Assembly (NCBI RefSeq): GCF_000143765.1
Contig: NZ_GL379774.1
Span: forward strand, 62,001 to 126,000
Origin: Sphingobacterium spiritivorum ATCC 33861
GTDB taxonomy: Bacteria; Bacteroidota; Bacteroidia; Sphingobacteriales; Sphingobacteriaceae
Length of the DNA: 64,000 nt
Reading direction: 5' to 3'
Positions within the stretch are counted from its first letter, which is position 1, and every line of letters begins with the position of its first letter. A program made the translations under genes and the position numbers. The notes under the pieces are model-generated. The model saw only the letters and a list, made by a program, of their open reading frames with translations, did no database searches and was not told where the DNA came from. Shown in pieces: positions 53,394-62,409 of this stretch.

Positions 53394-54221
53394 TTAACTT
53401 CCGGGTACTAATTTTAAAGTTTTCTCCGCATTTTCGAAGTAACCTCTGGTATAGGAACCAGTTGGTTCAACAAAAGTCAATTCTTTAAATTTAACTCCCT
53501 TAATATCATACTCTTTATAAAAGTCAAGACCTTTATCTGTATATCTATATGAGTAGATTGTAGTACTTCCAGTCACTGTAAATGCTCTTTTAGTAGCAGC
53601 AGTTGAGAATGTAGCCGTTAAAGACTCTCCCCCTACTTCTACTTTATAAGCGCCTCTTGGGTGAAATTTAGCTACCGCAGCCTTGTAATTTGCTACAATT
53701 GTAGGTGCTTCAGTAGTTGAAATAGGAAGCATAACAATTTTATTCATTGTTTTTCTTCCCTGAAGTATAACAGAATCAGGAGTTGCTTTAACTACTAAAA
53801 ATTCAAAGTCCCCCTTATGCCCACTATCAACAGCTCCTATCTGAGGGCTAAAATATGCACCTGGCAAAGCGAAATAATGAATAACTGGATTATATGTATC
53901 AAAAGTCAGGATAGGCCCTGCTCCAGGGTATACTGTGTACATACTTGTAGCATTATTTGTAGTATAGTCACCTTGTAAGTTTACCTCAGTACTTGAAGAG
54001 AATTTTGCAAATAAGGTGTATCCTCCAAATTCCAGAGTACTACTAGGATAGTATTTTACCAACCATCCATTTGACTGAGATTTCAATATGCTATAAGCCT
54101 GATCCACACTAACATTAAGTCTTTCAGTAGGACTCTCTTCAAATACTCTATCTCTTTTTTTATCACAACTTGCACCTAATACAAGCAATGTGATCAATAA
54201 GGAATATATCTTTAGTTTCAT
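53394..54221 (-). CDS. DUF4302 lipoprotein of a SusCD locus
   Basis: The 275-residue product has a lipoprotein leader ending LGASC at Cys19, so it is probably anchored in the outer membrane. The following stretch (AYSILKSQSNGWLVKYYPSST...GGYTLFAKFSSSTEVNL) is the start of the DUF4302 fold, typical of extra lipoproteins in SusC/SusD loci; the function is not established. Internal repeats of beta-hairpin-type strands are seen. It is the last gene before the terminator, five bases after the metallohydrolase gene. Confidence 0.75.
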   Translation of the reverse strand: MKLKIYSLLITLLVLGASCDKKRDRVFEESPTERLNVSVDQAYSILKSQSNGWLVKYYPSSTLEFGGYTLFAKFSSSTEVNLQGDYTTNNATSMYTVYPGAGPILTFDTYNPVIHYFALPGAYFSPQIGAVDSGHKGDFEFLVVKATPDSVILQGRKTMNKIVMLPISTTEAPTIVANYKAAVAKFHPRGAYKVEVGGESLTATFSTAATKRAFTVTGSTTIYSYRYTDKGLDFYKEYDIKGVKFKELTFVEPTGSYTRGYFENAEKTLKLVPGS

Positions 54222-54226
54222 TGTCT

Positions 54227-55123
54227 TTAATTTAAAGTTGTTTGATCAAAAGAACTCAGGTTTGCAAATCTTGTCAACATCTCTTGTCTCAATACATCCA
54301 TATCTATAGCCCACTCACCTTTCATGTAATTTTTAACAACATTCAGTTTTGTATTAACAATAGTTCTTCCTGCAGCTGTAGAACCGGTTGAATTCAATAT
54401 AGCATCAAAATCAGCCTGAGACCTCGTTACATAAAAAGAGAATAATTCTGCAAAATCTTCCTCCCCGCTTTTAGAAGCGTAAGGAGAAACAAAACCATCC
54501 GCTACTGCTGCTCCAGTTGTTGTGTATACAGTATTCCAAGCATCGTCAACATACTTTGTACCTGTAATCTCTCTAAAGTTAGAAGGAAAGGGTTTGGTCT
54601 GATTAAGGATATGCTGAAACTCGTGATGTATGGTTTTAAAATAATAGGTATTCAAAAATGAAGGACTATTACCATTTGTAGCATTCAGATTAATCAAATT
54701 ATACATTGTAATCTTAGTTCCACTTTCAGCAGTACCTAATACTACAGTACCATTATTACGAACAGCAACAGTACCAATATAATTTAAGAGTTTAGGAAAA
54801 TAACTTCTGATGAATTGCTTGCTTCCTGTAACTTTATCATATGGTTCTAATCCTAAATAAATTAATAATTTAGTCATACGTACTGATCCTTCATAAGGTG
54901 CAGGTACCAAATGATAATTTAAATCTGATTCTCTATCTACATATTTGTACAGAATCTGGATATTATAGGGCTGTGTTAAATTTTTATAAATATACTTGTC
55001 TAAATCGTTTTGTTCGATTTGCGTATCAGTAAAGACACTTTTTGAATCCAATTTCTCTTTCTTACAAGATGTCGCAAGAGAAATAAGGATAAAAGCAAAA
55101 AATATTGATTTAAGGTGTTTCAT
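54227..55123 (-). CDS. SusCD-associated zinc metallohydrolase lipoprotein
   Basis: This 298-residue lipoprotein has Cys20 after LISLATSC. A zinc site is visible as HEFQH at residues 167-171, with a downstream EEDFAE at 221-226 that can supply the third ligand (Glu), the gluzincin arrangement. Its form and position match the substrate-import-associated zinc metallohydrolase lipoproteins (TIGR04549), which always lie beside SusC/SusD genes. Proteolysis of a peptide or protein substrate at the surface is the usual inference but is not demonstrated. It lies one base from the SusD gene. Confidence 0.75.
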   Translation of the reverse strand: MKHLKSIFFAFILISLATSCKKEKLDSKSVFTDTQIEQNDLDKYIYKNLTQPYNIQILYKYVDRESDLNYHLVPAPYEGSVRMTKLLIYLGLEPYDKVTGSKQFIRSYFPKLLNYIGTVAVRNNGTVVLGTAESGTKITMYNLINLNATNGNSPSFLNTYYFKTIHHEFQHILNQTKPFPSNFREITGTKYVDDAWNTVYTTTGAAVADGFVSPYASKSGEEDFAELFSFYVTRSQADFDAILNSTGSTAAGRTIVNTKLNVVKNYMKGEWAIDMDVLRQEMLTRFANLSSFDQTTLN

Positions 55124-55124
55124 T

Positions 55125-56705
55125 TTATCTAGGATTTGGAGTTAAACCTGCATTAATTACATCCTGTGGCAATTGCATCGCTCTTCTATTATCACGAACA
55201 GCAAGTGTGTTGCTTGACACAGTTCCAACTGCAGTACCGGCAATTGTTCTTCTTGTAATCTCTATACCATAGCGTTTCACATCAAACCAACGCATGCCTG
55301 TATGAAGAGTTTGGATTCTTCTCATAAATAGCACAGCATGGAGCATATTTTCTTGTGTACCCGTTTCGATATTGTATTCTGAATTGAATTTCTTTTTAGG
55401 CGTTGGAGCTGTTGGGGTAAAATATGCTAAATTATTAGCCCATGTATTAATACCAGCCTCGGTTAGAGTCGGTACTGTAACCATAGTATTTCTAACCCAT
55501 ATTTGCATATCAGCTAAAGCATCAGAATACTTTTTCAACTGAATATTAGCTTCTGCTCTCGTCAACAGCGCCTCTTCAGATGTTATTGGGGCAAAAACTC
55601 CCCTTGAAAATCCTATTCCAGCAACCGGATCAGTATACTCAAACATATAAGTAGCTCTTGGGAAAATAGCTTTATCTAAATTTGTCCCAGAGTATCTGTA
55701 CAATCTGATTCTGTATGCAACGTCCGATGTAATATTTCCATAAGGCGTATTAGATAAAGCTGTCTCAGAACGGGCAATAAATGCTCCATGACTAAATCTG
55801 GAATTGGTATAGTAAGCTCCGAATGTAGTTCCCATAGCCGAATACGCTGTAGAAATCAAGAAATTAGCTTTAACAGAACTTGCATTATACTCCCGCGAGA
55901 TATTTCCCAGATTTGCTGCAAAAGATGCAATCGTTACATAATCTCTAAGTGTTTCTGTAGGATTATTATTTAACGCTAATGTAGCATACTCCGCAGCCTT
56001 CTGCCAATTCCCCATAAACAAATGAACACGTGCAGCAAAAGTGTTTGCAGCAGCTTTATTAAAATGATATTTGGAAACACTGCTATTTGCATAAGATGCA
56101 TCATTAATCAAAGGTATACCTTCTTCCAGATCTTTAACAATAAAGTTATACACCTCTTCAACGGTATTACGTTGGTATTTTGGATCTAATGTGCTCTCAG
56201 AAGTAGTCATGTATGTAATTCCTAAATCCGTTGCTGAATGAGTTTTAGAATAGTGCTGTGCAAACAGGTTAACCAATAAAAAATGGTTATAAGCACGCGC
56301 AACTAAAGCTTCTCCCTTTTGCGGATTTAAATTAACAGGACTACCGGCTTCCTCTATCGCTGTCAGTGCAGCATTCGCACTTGCAATTGCACCATATCCC
56401 GAACTCCAGACTCTATCAATACCATCGTTATTTGTTTCAGTGCTTGCCTCCCAGTTAAAGATCTCTTCCAAGAATCTGGAAGAATAAGGATTTGTCACAC
56501 CATAATCGTCGACATTATCGGACGATATCTCCGCAGCCAGCAGATATGAATTCTCCGGATAAGCAGATACGAGCATTTTAGCGATCTTATCTGTGTTATT
56601 AAGTTCTGCTCTGTTATCAGGAAGCACATCCAAGTATTTATTACATGATGTTATACCTAATAGCAGGCCTGCACTTAATACTATATTTAAATATTTTCTT
56701 TTCAT
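55125..56705 (-). CDS. SusD/RagB family substrate-binding lipoprotein
   Basis: SusD-like proteins sit on the outer surface and close over the SusC barrel to capture substrate. The 526-residue product has a lipoprotein leader (GLLLGITSC, Cys21) and the family start NKYLDVLPDNRAEL, with tetratricopeptide-like helical repeats (EALVARAYNHFLLVNLFAQHYSK, AARVHLFMGNWQKAAEYATLAL) and the C-terminal pattern FMRRIQTLHTGMRWFDVKRYGIEI. The gene follows the SusC gene by ten bases. The ligand is unknown; no sugar-handling enzymes accompany it. Confidence 0.9.
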   Translation of the reverse strand: MKRKYLNIVLSAGLLLGITSCNKYLDVLPDNRAELNNTDKIAKMLVSAYPENSYLLAAEISSDNVDDYGVTNPYSSRFLEEIFNWEASTETNNDGIDRVWSSGYGAIASANAALTAIEEAGSPVNLNPQKGEALVARAYNHFLLVNLFAQHYSKTHSATDLGITYMTTSESTLDPKYQRNTVEEVYNFIVKDLEEGIPLINDASYANSSVSKYHFNKAAANTFAARVHLFMGNWQKAAEYATLALNNNPTETLRDYVTIASFAANLGNISREYNASSVKANFLISTAYSAMGTTFGAYYTNSRFSHGAFIARSETALSNTPYGNITSDVAYRIRLYRYSGTNLDKAIFPRATYMFEYTDPVAGIGFSRGVFAPITSEEALLTRAEANIQLKKYSDALADMQIWVRNTMVTVPTLTEAGINTWANNLAYFTPTAPTPKKKFNSEYNIETGTQENMLHAVLFMRRIQTLHTGMRWFDVKRYGIEITRRTIAGTAVGTVSSNTLAVRDNRRAMQLPQDVINAGLTPNPR

Positions 56706-56715
56706 AATTTTAAAA

Positions 56716-59700
56716 TTATAGGCCTAACTTAACGGTTAATGTATATTGTCTAGGTATAGGTAAAGCCACACCTCCTGAATTGATAAACTCCGGATCCTGA
56801 CCATTTAATCTCTTATCAGCATACACCAGCCATAAGTTAGTAGCATTTAAACGCAATCCTAATGAAGATAGCTTGAATGAATTAGCAACAGTCTTTGGCA
56901 AATCATAAGATAAGGAAACATCCTTCAAGCGTACAAAATCACCTGAAGCCATATTTACAGTTGAATAGTTGTAGGCGTTGTAAGCATATTCATACTGACT
57001 GTTATTCCGGATAAAACGGTTATCCAATATTACAGGAACATTAGTTCTTCCTTCTTCTCCAGGCACCGTCCAGGCATCCCAGAACTCACGAGTAGTTGCT
57101 GTTAAATCAGAATATTTTGTTTTATAAACAGGATCCAATCTAACAACGTTACCAAATGAGTAGGTAAAGAATACATTAAGTTTGAAATTCTTGTACGAGA
57201 ATATGTTTCCGAAACTTCCTAAATCAGTTGGTTCAGTTGGCCCCTCATATTTTAAAAACCCTAGTTTGTCTCTATCCTGGAAGTAGATACCGGTCGTCGT
57301 TTCTGCATTATCCAAGTAACCAAACACTGGCAATCCATTATTCTGAATTCTTGCAAAAGGAATTGAGAATAAAGATCTTACAGGGTATCCCTCCAATGCA
57401 AAACCATTACCTGTAATTAAATCTAAAACACGTTGGTTATTTTCTAGTTTGGTAACCTTATTTTTTGTTTTGGTATAGATGAAATTAGATACCCATGAAA
57501 AATTATCATTTTTAATAATTGTTCCGGAAACACTTATCTCCAAACCATTAGATTTCATTTCAGCGACGTTTCCGTATTTTGTAATCTGTCCTCCAAGTCC
57601 TTGTGTATTAACAATTCCTATAAGGTCAAATTGATTACGTTTATACCAATCTACATCAATAGCAAGTCTATTATTAAATAAACCTAATGAAGCTCCAATA
57701 TTCAATTCGTGTTTCTTTTCAAATGTCAGATCTGAGTTTTCTAAATCCGCAATCTCCAATCCGGTTTCTTTATCTGCCGTATTTGGTCTCCAAGGGTTAT
57801 AACTTCTGATAATAACTTTAGAATTCGTCACAAAAGCAGGTCCTCTGTCAGCAGTCAGACTATAAGAACCTTTGAATGATAAGTTATTGATGGGAGATTC
57901 CCAGTCTTTAAAGAATTGCTCTTCATGCACATTCCATAAACCGGAGACGTTCCACGTCGGCAACCACCTTGCTGAAGTAGACCTGCCTAGACGGTTGGTT
58001 CCTTCATAGCGTAATGTTCCATTGATAGAATATCTATTATCATATGAATAGTTAGCCTGACCGAAGAAAGCAACTTCTCTACTTCTTATATTTGCCAGAC
58101 CTCCGTCTTTAGTTCTGTCGACTGAGAAATAATTGGAGTTTTCTTCCTGACCTCTTTTGAAGATTCTATAATCTGTAAATGGAATTTCTCCAAGATTATA
58201 CTGCAATCCCCATCCTCTGAACCAGTTATTATTTCTCTCAACAGAGTTTACAGATGCTCCTCCAAATACATACAACTTATGAACATCATTAAATGTTTCA
58301 TTATAGTTGAATGTAAAACGAAAATCATTAGTTAACATTTTATTATCTGTTCTGTTATATATACCTCCTGAAGGCAATATTGAAACAGGAACAGCATAAG
58401 GATTGTCAGGATCAGTATAAAGGTATGGATTCTTATCTCTAATGATCGTATTTGGCATCCATCTGTAAGCAGTAGCCTGATTAGAATCATCTTTTACATG
58501 ATGCTGCTGAGATGTCTGTTGGTATCTTACAGCCCCTAATGCTGCCAATTCTAATTTATTAAACAATTTCCATTTTAATTCTCCCTGGAATTTTACATCT
58601 GAAACATTAATGTCCATATAGTTATTTTCCAATTCATGAAGAATATTAAATGGAGCATAATTTCTTGTATATAACTCATTAGGATCTAATGTTCTTGACG
58701 TATTCAATGCGTAAGCATACGGATTAATATCAAAATCTCTCTTAACATTTAGAGAAACCACATCTATTGTTTGTCCTAAAGTACCAGGAGCTCTTTGATT
58801 TCTATATGACCCACCTGTCAATAAATCTAACTTAAGGTTATCTAATAAATTATAACTAGCATTTAATGATGCTGTATATCTTTTAAAATTACTTTGCTTA
58901 GCCCATCCCGGATCAACAAGAGCACTGACAGATGTATAATATTGAGACTTATCAGTACCGGATGAAATACTTAATGAATGGTTATTCATAATACTTGTAC
59001 TGAACAATTCCTTAAACCAGTTGGTATTTCTATATTCAGCCTGTCTCAAATAGGCATTACGTGCAGCTTCTGTATTCTCTAATTGTCCGGCATTAATCAA
59101 TTGATACATTTTACCATAAACTCCACTTTCTGAAGCTACAGAAACATCTGATAAATTCAACCAACCTCTTTGTTGAAGAAATTGGTAAACAGACATTTGT
59201 TCCTGCGAGTTCATAATATTGAAAGTATTATACGAAGGAATTGCTCTTGAAGTATATTCTCCGACGTAATTGAAAGAATTATATCCGGCTCTACCTCTTT
59301 TCGTAGTAATAACGATAACCCCTCCCATTGCACGGGCACCATAGATAGAAGTTGCAGAACCATCTTTCAATACTGTAAATGACTCAATATCACTAGCATT
59401 AAGCCCTGCTACAGCAGAACTGATTAACGTTAGTGCATCTCCGGAGGACAAATCATCTGAAGAAACATCAGAAACATCTTCAATAATAATTCCATCTACA
59501 ACCCATAATGGTTTAGAACTTCCAAAAATAGAAGTCGCACCACGTACTCTGATTTTAGGAGCAGAACCAAATGTACCTGTTGTATTCTGTACAGTGACCC
59601 CGGCTATACGTCCTTCTAATGATCTACTGGCATCTGCCATACCTCCAATTTCGACATCTTTCATGTTTACCTTAGCTGTTGCTCCGGTAAAAAGGTTTTT

Positions 59701-60372
59701 ATCAATTCTGGATCCGATACCTGTAATGACGACTTCTTCTAATGCCTTATCCGCACCAGTCAATTCAACTTCTATTGATGAACGTCCTGAAACACTGATT
59801 TCTTTCGGATTAAATCCGACAAATCGAACAACTAAAGTTGCATTAGATGCGGCATTGATAGAGAAATATCCCTGATCATTAGTACTTGTTGAAGTCGAAG
59901 ACCCTTTTACAGAAACTGTTGCTCCTGCAAGCGGTCTGCCGTTCTCATCTTTGATGGTTCCGGTAACAGGTCTTTGAATATCAAGGTTCCGACTTGCTAC
60001 TGGTGTAATTTTATTTACAGTAATTGTTCCTGCAATTATTTTAAAAGAATAGTCTGCACTATTCAAAACGTTAGAAAGTGCATTTTCTACAGAAGCACCT
60101 TTCAATTCTACATTTACAGGTTTAGCATTTTTAATCACCTCATCTTCATACAAGAATCTGTATTTAGTTTGTTTAGAGATGGATGAAAATACTTCCTCCA
60201 ATTTTGCGTTTTTCAATGACAGGGATACTTTCTGAGCCACACTATCAGCATGTACACAAGTCATAAAAACCAATGATAGTATAACCGTAATTTTCATGGT
60301 TAGTAATAATTGGCGCAAACGGGCTTTTTCCTGACGAGAATCAAGCTGTTTGCGAAATAATAAGTTTTTCAT
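56716..60372 (-). CDS. SusC/RagA TonB-dependent receptor with N-terminal STN domain
   Basis: This 1218-residue outer-membrane transporter has a signal peptide within residues 27-47, then an STN signalling domain (about 48-118: KVSLSLKNAKLEEVFSSISKQ...). A carboxypeptidase-regulatory-like beta domain follows (VTGTIKDENGRPLAGATVSVKG), then the plug (RSLEGRIAGVTVQN, VVDGIIIED) and a long beta-barrel that ends in ...TLTVKLGL. The STN domain is the part that signals to FecR-type anti-sigma factors, as in FecA, and the matching FecR and sigma genes lie directly upstream. Imported substrate unknown; peptides are suggested by the zinc hydrolase partner. Confidence 0.9.
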   Translation of the reverse strand: MKNLLFRKQLDSRQEKARLRQLLLTMKITVILSLVFMTCVHADSVAQKVSLSLKNAKLEEVFSSISKQTKYRFLYEDEVIKNAKPVNVELKGASVENALSNVLNSADYSFKIIAGTITVNKITPVASRNLDIQRPVTGTIKDENGRPLAGATVSVKGSSTSTSTNDQGYFSINAASNATLVVRFVGFNPKEISVSGRSSIEVELTGADKALEEVVITGIGSRIDKNLFTGATAKVNMKDVEIGGMADASRSLEGRIAGVTVQNTTGTFGSAPKIRVRGATSIFGSSKPLWVVDGIIIEDVSDVSSDDLSSGDALTLISSAVAGLNASDIESFTVLKDGSATSIYGARAMGGVIVITTKRGRAGYNSFNYVGEYTSRAIPSYNTFNIMNSQEQMSVYQFLQQRGWLNLSDVSVASESGVYGKMYQLINAGQLENTEAARNAYLRQAEYRNTNWFKELFSTSIMNNHSLSISSGTDKSQYYTSVSALVDPGWAKQSNFKRYTASLNASYNLLDNLKLDLLTGGSYRNQRAPGTLGQTIDVVSLNVKRDFDINPYAYALNTSRTLDPNELYTRNYAPFNILHELENNYMDINVSDVKFQGELKWKLFNKLELAALGAVRYQQTSQQHHVKDDSNQATAYRWMPNTIIRDKNPYLYTDPDNPYAVPVSILPSGGIYNRTDNKMLTNDFRFTFNYNETFNDVHKLYVFGGASVNSVERNNNWFRGWGLQYNLGEIPFTDYRIFKRGQEENSNYFSVDRTKDGGLANIRSREVAFFGQANYSYDNRYSINGTLRYEGTNRLGRSTSARWLPTWNVSGLWNVHEEQFFKDWESPINNLSFKGSYSLTADRGPAFVTNSKVIIRSYNPWRPNTADKETGLEIADLENSDLTFEKKHELNIGASLGLFNNRLAIDVDWYKRNQFDLIGIVNTQGLGGQITKYGNVAEMKSNGLEISVSGTIIKNDNFSWVSNFIYTKTKNKVTKLENNQRVLDLITGNGFALEGYPVRSLFSIPFARIQNNGLPVFGYLDNAETTTGIYFQDRDKLGFLKYEGPTEPTDLGSFGNIFSYKNFKLNVFFTYSFGNVVRLDPVYKTKYSDLTATTREFWDAWTVPGEEGRTNVPVILDNRFIRNNSQYEYAYNAYNYSTVNMASGDFVRLKDVSLSYDLPKTVANSFKLSSLGLRLNATNLWLVYADKRLNGQDPEFINSGGVALPIPRQYTLTVKLGL

Positions 60373-60436
60373 ACATTTGAGTAATTGGGTAATTTGGGTT
60401 AGTTCACTTAAATTTCAGTTCCTAATTAATTCATGG

Positions 60437-60466
60437 ACAGGGGTGCTGCAACATCCCTGTTTTTTT
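60437..60466 (+). terminator. Plus-oriented terminator-like hairpin between fecR and susC
   Basis: ACAGGGGTG (60437-60445) pairs with CATCCCTGT (60452-60460, one G-T pair) around CTGCAA, followed by T on the plus strand (60460-60466). The flanking genes run leftward, so it would act on antisense transcripts or be a structured part of the susC leader. Confidence 0.5.
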
Positions 60467-60481
60467 GTAACCTAGAGCGTA

Positions 60482-61666
60482 TCATTTTTCCATAGTTTTT
60501 CTGTTTATATGTTTGTTAATAATTGTAAGTTTCTTTCCATCGACGTCAAAGTCAAGATGACTGACGTAACGAAGCATTTCTAATACCTGACTCAGGTTGA
60601 CATTTCTTTCTATACTTCCTGAATATCCTTTATCAAATTCTATATGACCGATAAACGCAACATCCAAATCATACCACCGGGATAATTCGGCTGCTATTGA
60701 TGCTATATTATCTCCTTTAAAATAGAACTCATTGTTTTTCCAGGCAAGCTCTTTTCTAAAATCAGATTTCGACTTTTTAACAGATTGATCTGTTGATAAA
60801 GCGGATTCTCCCGGCAATAATAAAGCACTCATCTCACCGTTAGAAACCTCTACTTTTCCTTCTACCAGAGTTGTTTTGACGGCTTTGGAGTAAGAATTCA
60901 CATTAAAGTGTGTACCCAGTACTTTTATCGAATTTCCACCAGCCTCTACAACAAATGGTCTTGATGCATCTTTGGCAACTTCAAAATAGGCCTCTCCTTC
61001 TAAATATACTCTTCGCTCATTACCTGAAAACTGTACAGGAAATTTCAATTTCGAAACAGCATTGACCCAAACTTTGGTACCATCCGAAAGTTCGATTTTA
61101 AAAAAACTGGCTTTGGGTACAACAAGGGTATTATAAATAAGAGCCTTTGTCGCTCCCTGATCTACATACCGTATTCCGTCTTTACTTCCCTCTACTTTGG
61201 CATCTTTAGAAATTGTCTTTGTATCCGATACATCCACATGACTTCCGTCTGCGAGAATAAGATGTGCTCCGCTCGTACCCGGAAGAACATCATTTTTATA
61301 TTTTCCTGTGGTATCAGCGACAATTGATTTATGTGCTACGGTATCAGACTGTTGATTTAGCCAAATCCATGTCAAAGAGAAACACATAGCCATAAGTGCC
61401 GCCGCAGCGGTATACTTGTAATAGTTTGGTTTACGCTTTTTTCCCTGCTTTGCATTTACTTTATCCCACGCAGCGTCTACATCAACATCATGCAAAAAAT
61501 TGAGGTCTTCTTCTATTGCACCGGCATTTTTAAATTTCTCAACAAGATCTTTGTTCTTATGATCAGAAGCCAGCCAGTCTCTGAAATCAATAGTTTCCTG
61601 CTCAGAAAGCTGGTTTCTGAGGTACTTTTTGACTAATTGGCTGGTGTAAAAATGGTTTCTTTTCAT
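60482..61666 (-). CDS. FecR-type anti-sigma factor
   Basis: FecR proteins hold an ECF sigma factor at the inner membrane and receive a periplasmic signal from the STN domain of a receptor. The 394-residue product starts at the ATG at 61666 (MKRNHFYTSQLVKKYL). It has a cytoplasmic helical region, one transmembrane helix (about residues 84-102), a FecR domain (GTSGAHLILADGSHVDVSD, TLVVPKASFFKIELSDGTKVWVNAVSKLKFPVQF, GEAYFEVAKDASRPFVVEAGGNSIKVLGTHFNVNSY) and a C-terminal DUF4974 domain (ASIAAELSRWYDLDVAFIG). It pairs with the sigma gene upstream and the SusC gene downstream. Confidence 0.9.
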   Translation of the reverse strand: MKRNHFYTSQLVKKYLRNQLSEQETIDFRDWLASDHKNKDLVEKFKNAGAIEEDLNFLHDVDVDAAWDKVNAKQGKKRKPNYYKYTAAAALMAMCFSLTWIWLNQQSDTVAHKSIVADTTGKYKNDVLPGTSGAHLILADGSHVDVSDTKTISKDAKVEGSKDGIRYVDQGATKALIYNTLVVPKASFFKIELSDGTKVWVNAVSKLKFPVQFSGNERRVYLEGEAYFEVAKDASRPFVVEAGGNSIKVLGTHFNVNSYSKAVKTTLVEGKVEVSNGEMSALLLPGESALSTDQSVKKSKSDFRKELAWKNNEFYFKGDNIASIAAELSRWYDLDVAFIGHIEFDKGYSGSIERNVNLSQVLEMLRYVSHLDFDVDGKKLTIINKHINRKTMEK

Positions 61667-61814
61667 AACGTTGTATATATATAGAAACATTCATGTCATA
61701 AAAGGGTGACAAGAAGTTAAAATAATTTTAATTTTTTGTTAGAGGTATGTAAACAAGAATACTATTTCCGGAATATAATCAGGGAAAACAAGACTTAATC
61801 AATTAAATAAAGGA

Positions 61815-62348
61815 TTATTTAATACTGAACAAAATAATAAAAACTGCCAAAAGTTCTGGATCCAGTTTGGCTAATAGTGTTTTCATTCCTCTTTGCTTTT
61901 GAGTTTTTACAGTATTGATACTAATATCAAGCTTTTCGGCTATTTCCAGATTGGAAAGGCCTTCCAGGTAGCCCATACGGAAAACATGCTGACAAGATTT
62001 AGGCATCTCGGCAACAACACGGTATACATCTGCAATTACTTCCGAAAAAATAAGGGAATGCTCCACCTGACTCTCTTCTTCTTCTTTTATCGGATTGAGC
62101 ATCCAGTAACGTTCCTGAATTTTTTCTCTCCGGTGAATATTGTAACAGGAAAAACGTACAGCTGTGTATAGAAAGTTTTTTACAGCATGCTCTTCACCTG
62201 ACACATTTTCCTGCTGATCAAAGTAAGTGCAGAAGGCATCCTGCACTACATCTTCGGCCTGAGATTTGACTCCAAGCAGCTTCCACGCAAAATGACAAAG
62301 GCGAGGATAATATTTTTTGAATATATATTCGTTAGGCTCTCTTTTCAT
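61815..62348 (-). CDS. ECF-type RNA polymerase sigma factor
   Basis: This 177-residue sigma factor has region 2 (FKKYYPRLCHFAWKLLGVKSQAEDVVQDAFCTYF) and region 4 (CQHVFRMGYLEGLSNLEIAEKLDISINTVKTQKQRGMKTL), the normal ECF arrangement for Bacteroidota FecI-like factors. It should be bound by the FecR protein encoded just downstream and direct transcription of the SusC operon when released. An exact -7 element (minus strand TATTTTTG) lies at 62359-62366, with a palindrome at 62376-62389 just upstream. Confidence 0.9.
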   Translation of the reverse strand: MKREPNEYIFKKYYPRLCHFAWKLLGVKSQAEDVVQDAFCTYFDQQENVSGEEHAVKNFLYTAVRFSCYNIHRREKIQERYWMLNPIKEEEESQVEHSLIFSEVIADVYRVVAEMPKSCQHVFRMGYLEGLSNLEIAEKLDISINTVKTQKQRGMKTLLAKLDPELLAVFIILFSIK

Positions 62349-62358
62349 AATCCCTCTT

Positions 62359-62366
62359 CAAAAATA
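62359..62366 (-). promoter_or_regulatory. Predicted -7 promoter element of the sigma factor gene
   Basis: The minus strand reads TATTTTTG, an exact TAnnTTTG match, about ten bases from the ATG. It suggests that the sigma gene is transcribed by housekeeping polymerase. Confidence 0.5.
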
Positions 62367-62375
62367 TTCAGGTTG

Positions 62376-62389
62376 TTAACAATTGTTAA
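62376..62389. promoter_or_regulatory. 14-base perfect palindrome upstream of the sigma factor gene
   Basis: TTAACAATTGTTAA is a perfect palindrome that lies just upstream of the -7 element, overlapping where a -33 box would be. Such a site could bind a dimeric repressor. No regulator can be named. Confidence 0.35.
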
Positions 62390-62409
62390 AGCAAGCTAGC
62401 AAATATCAA

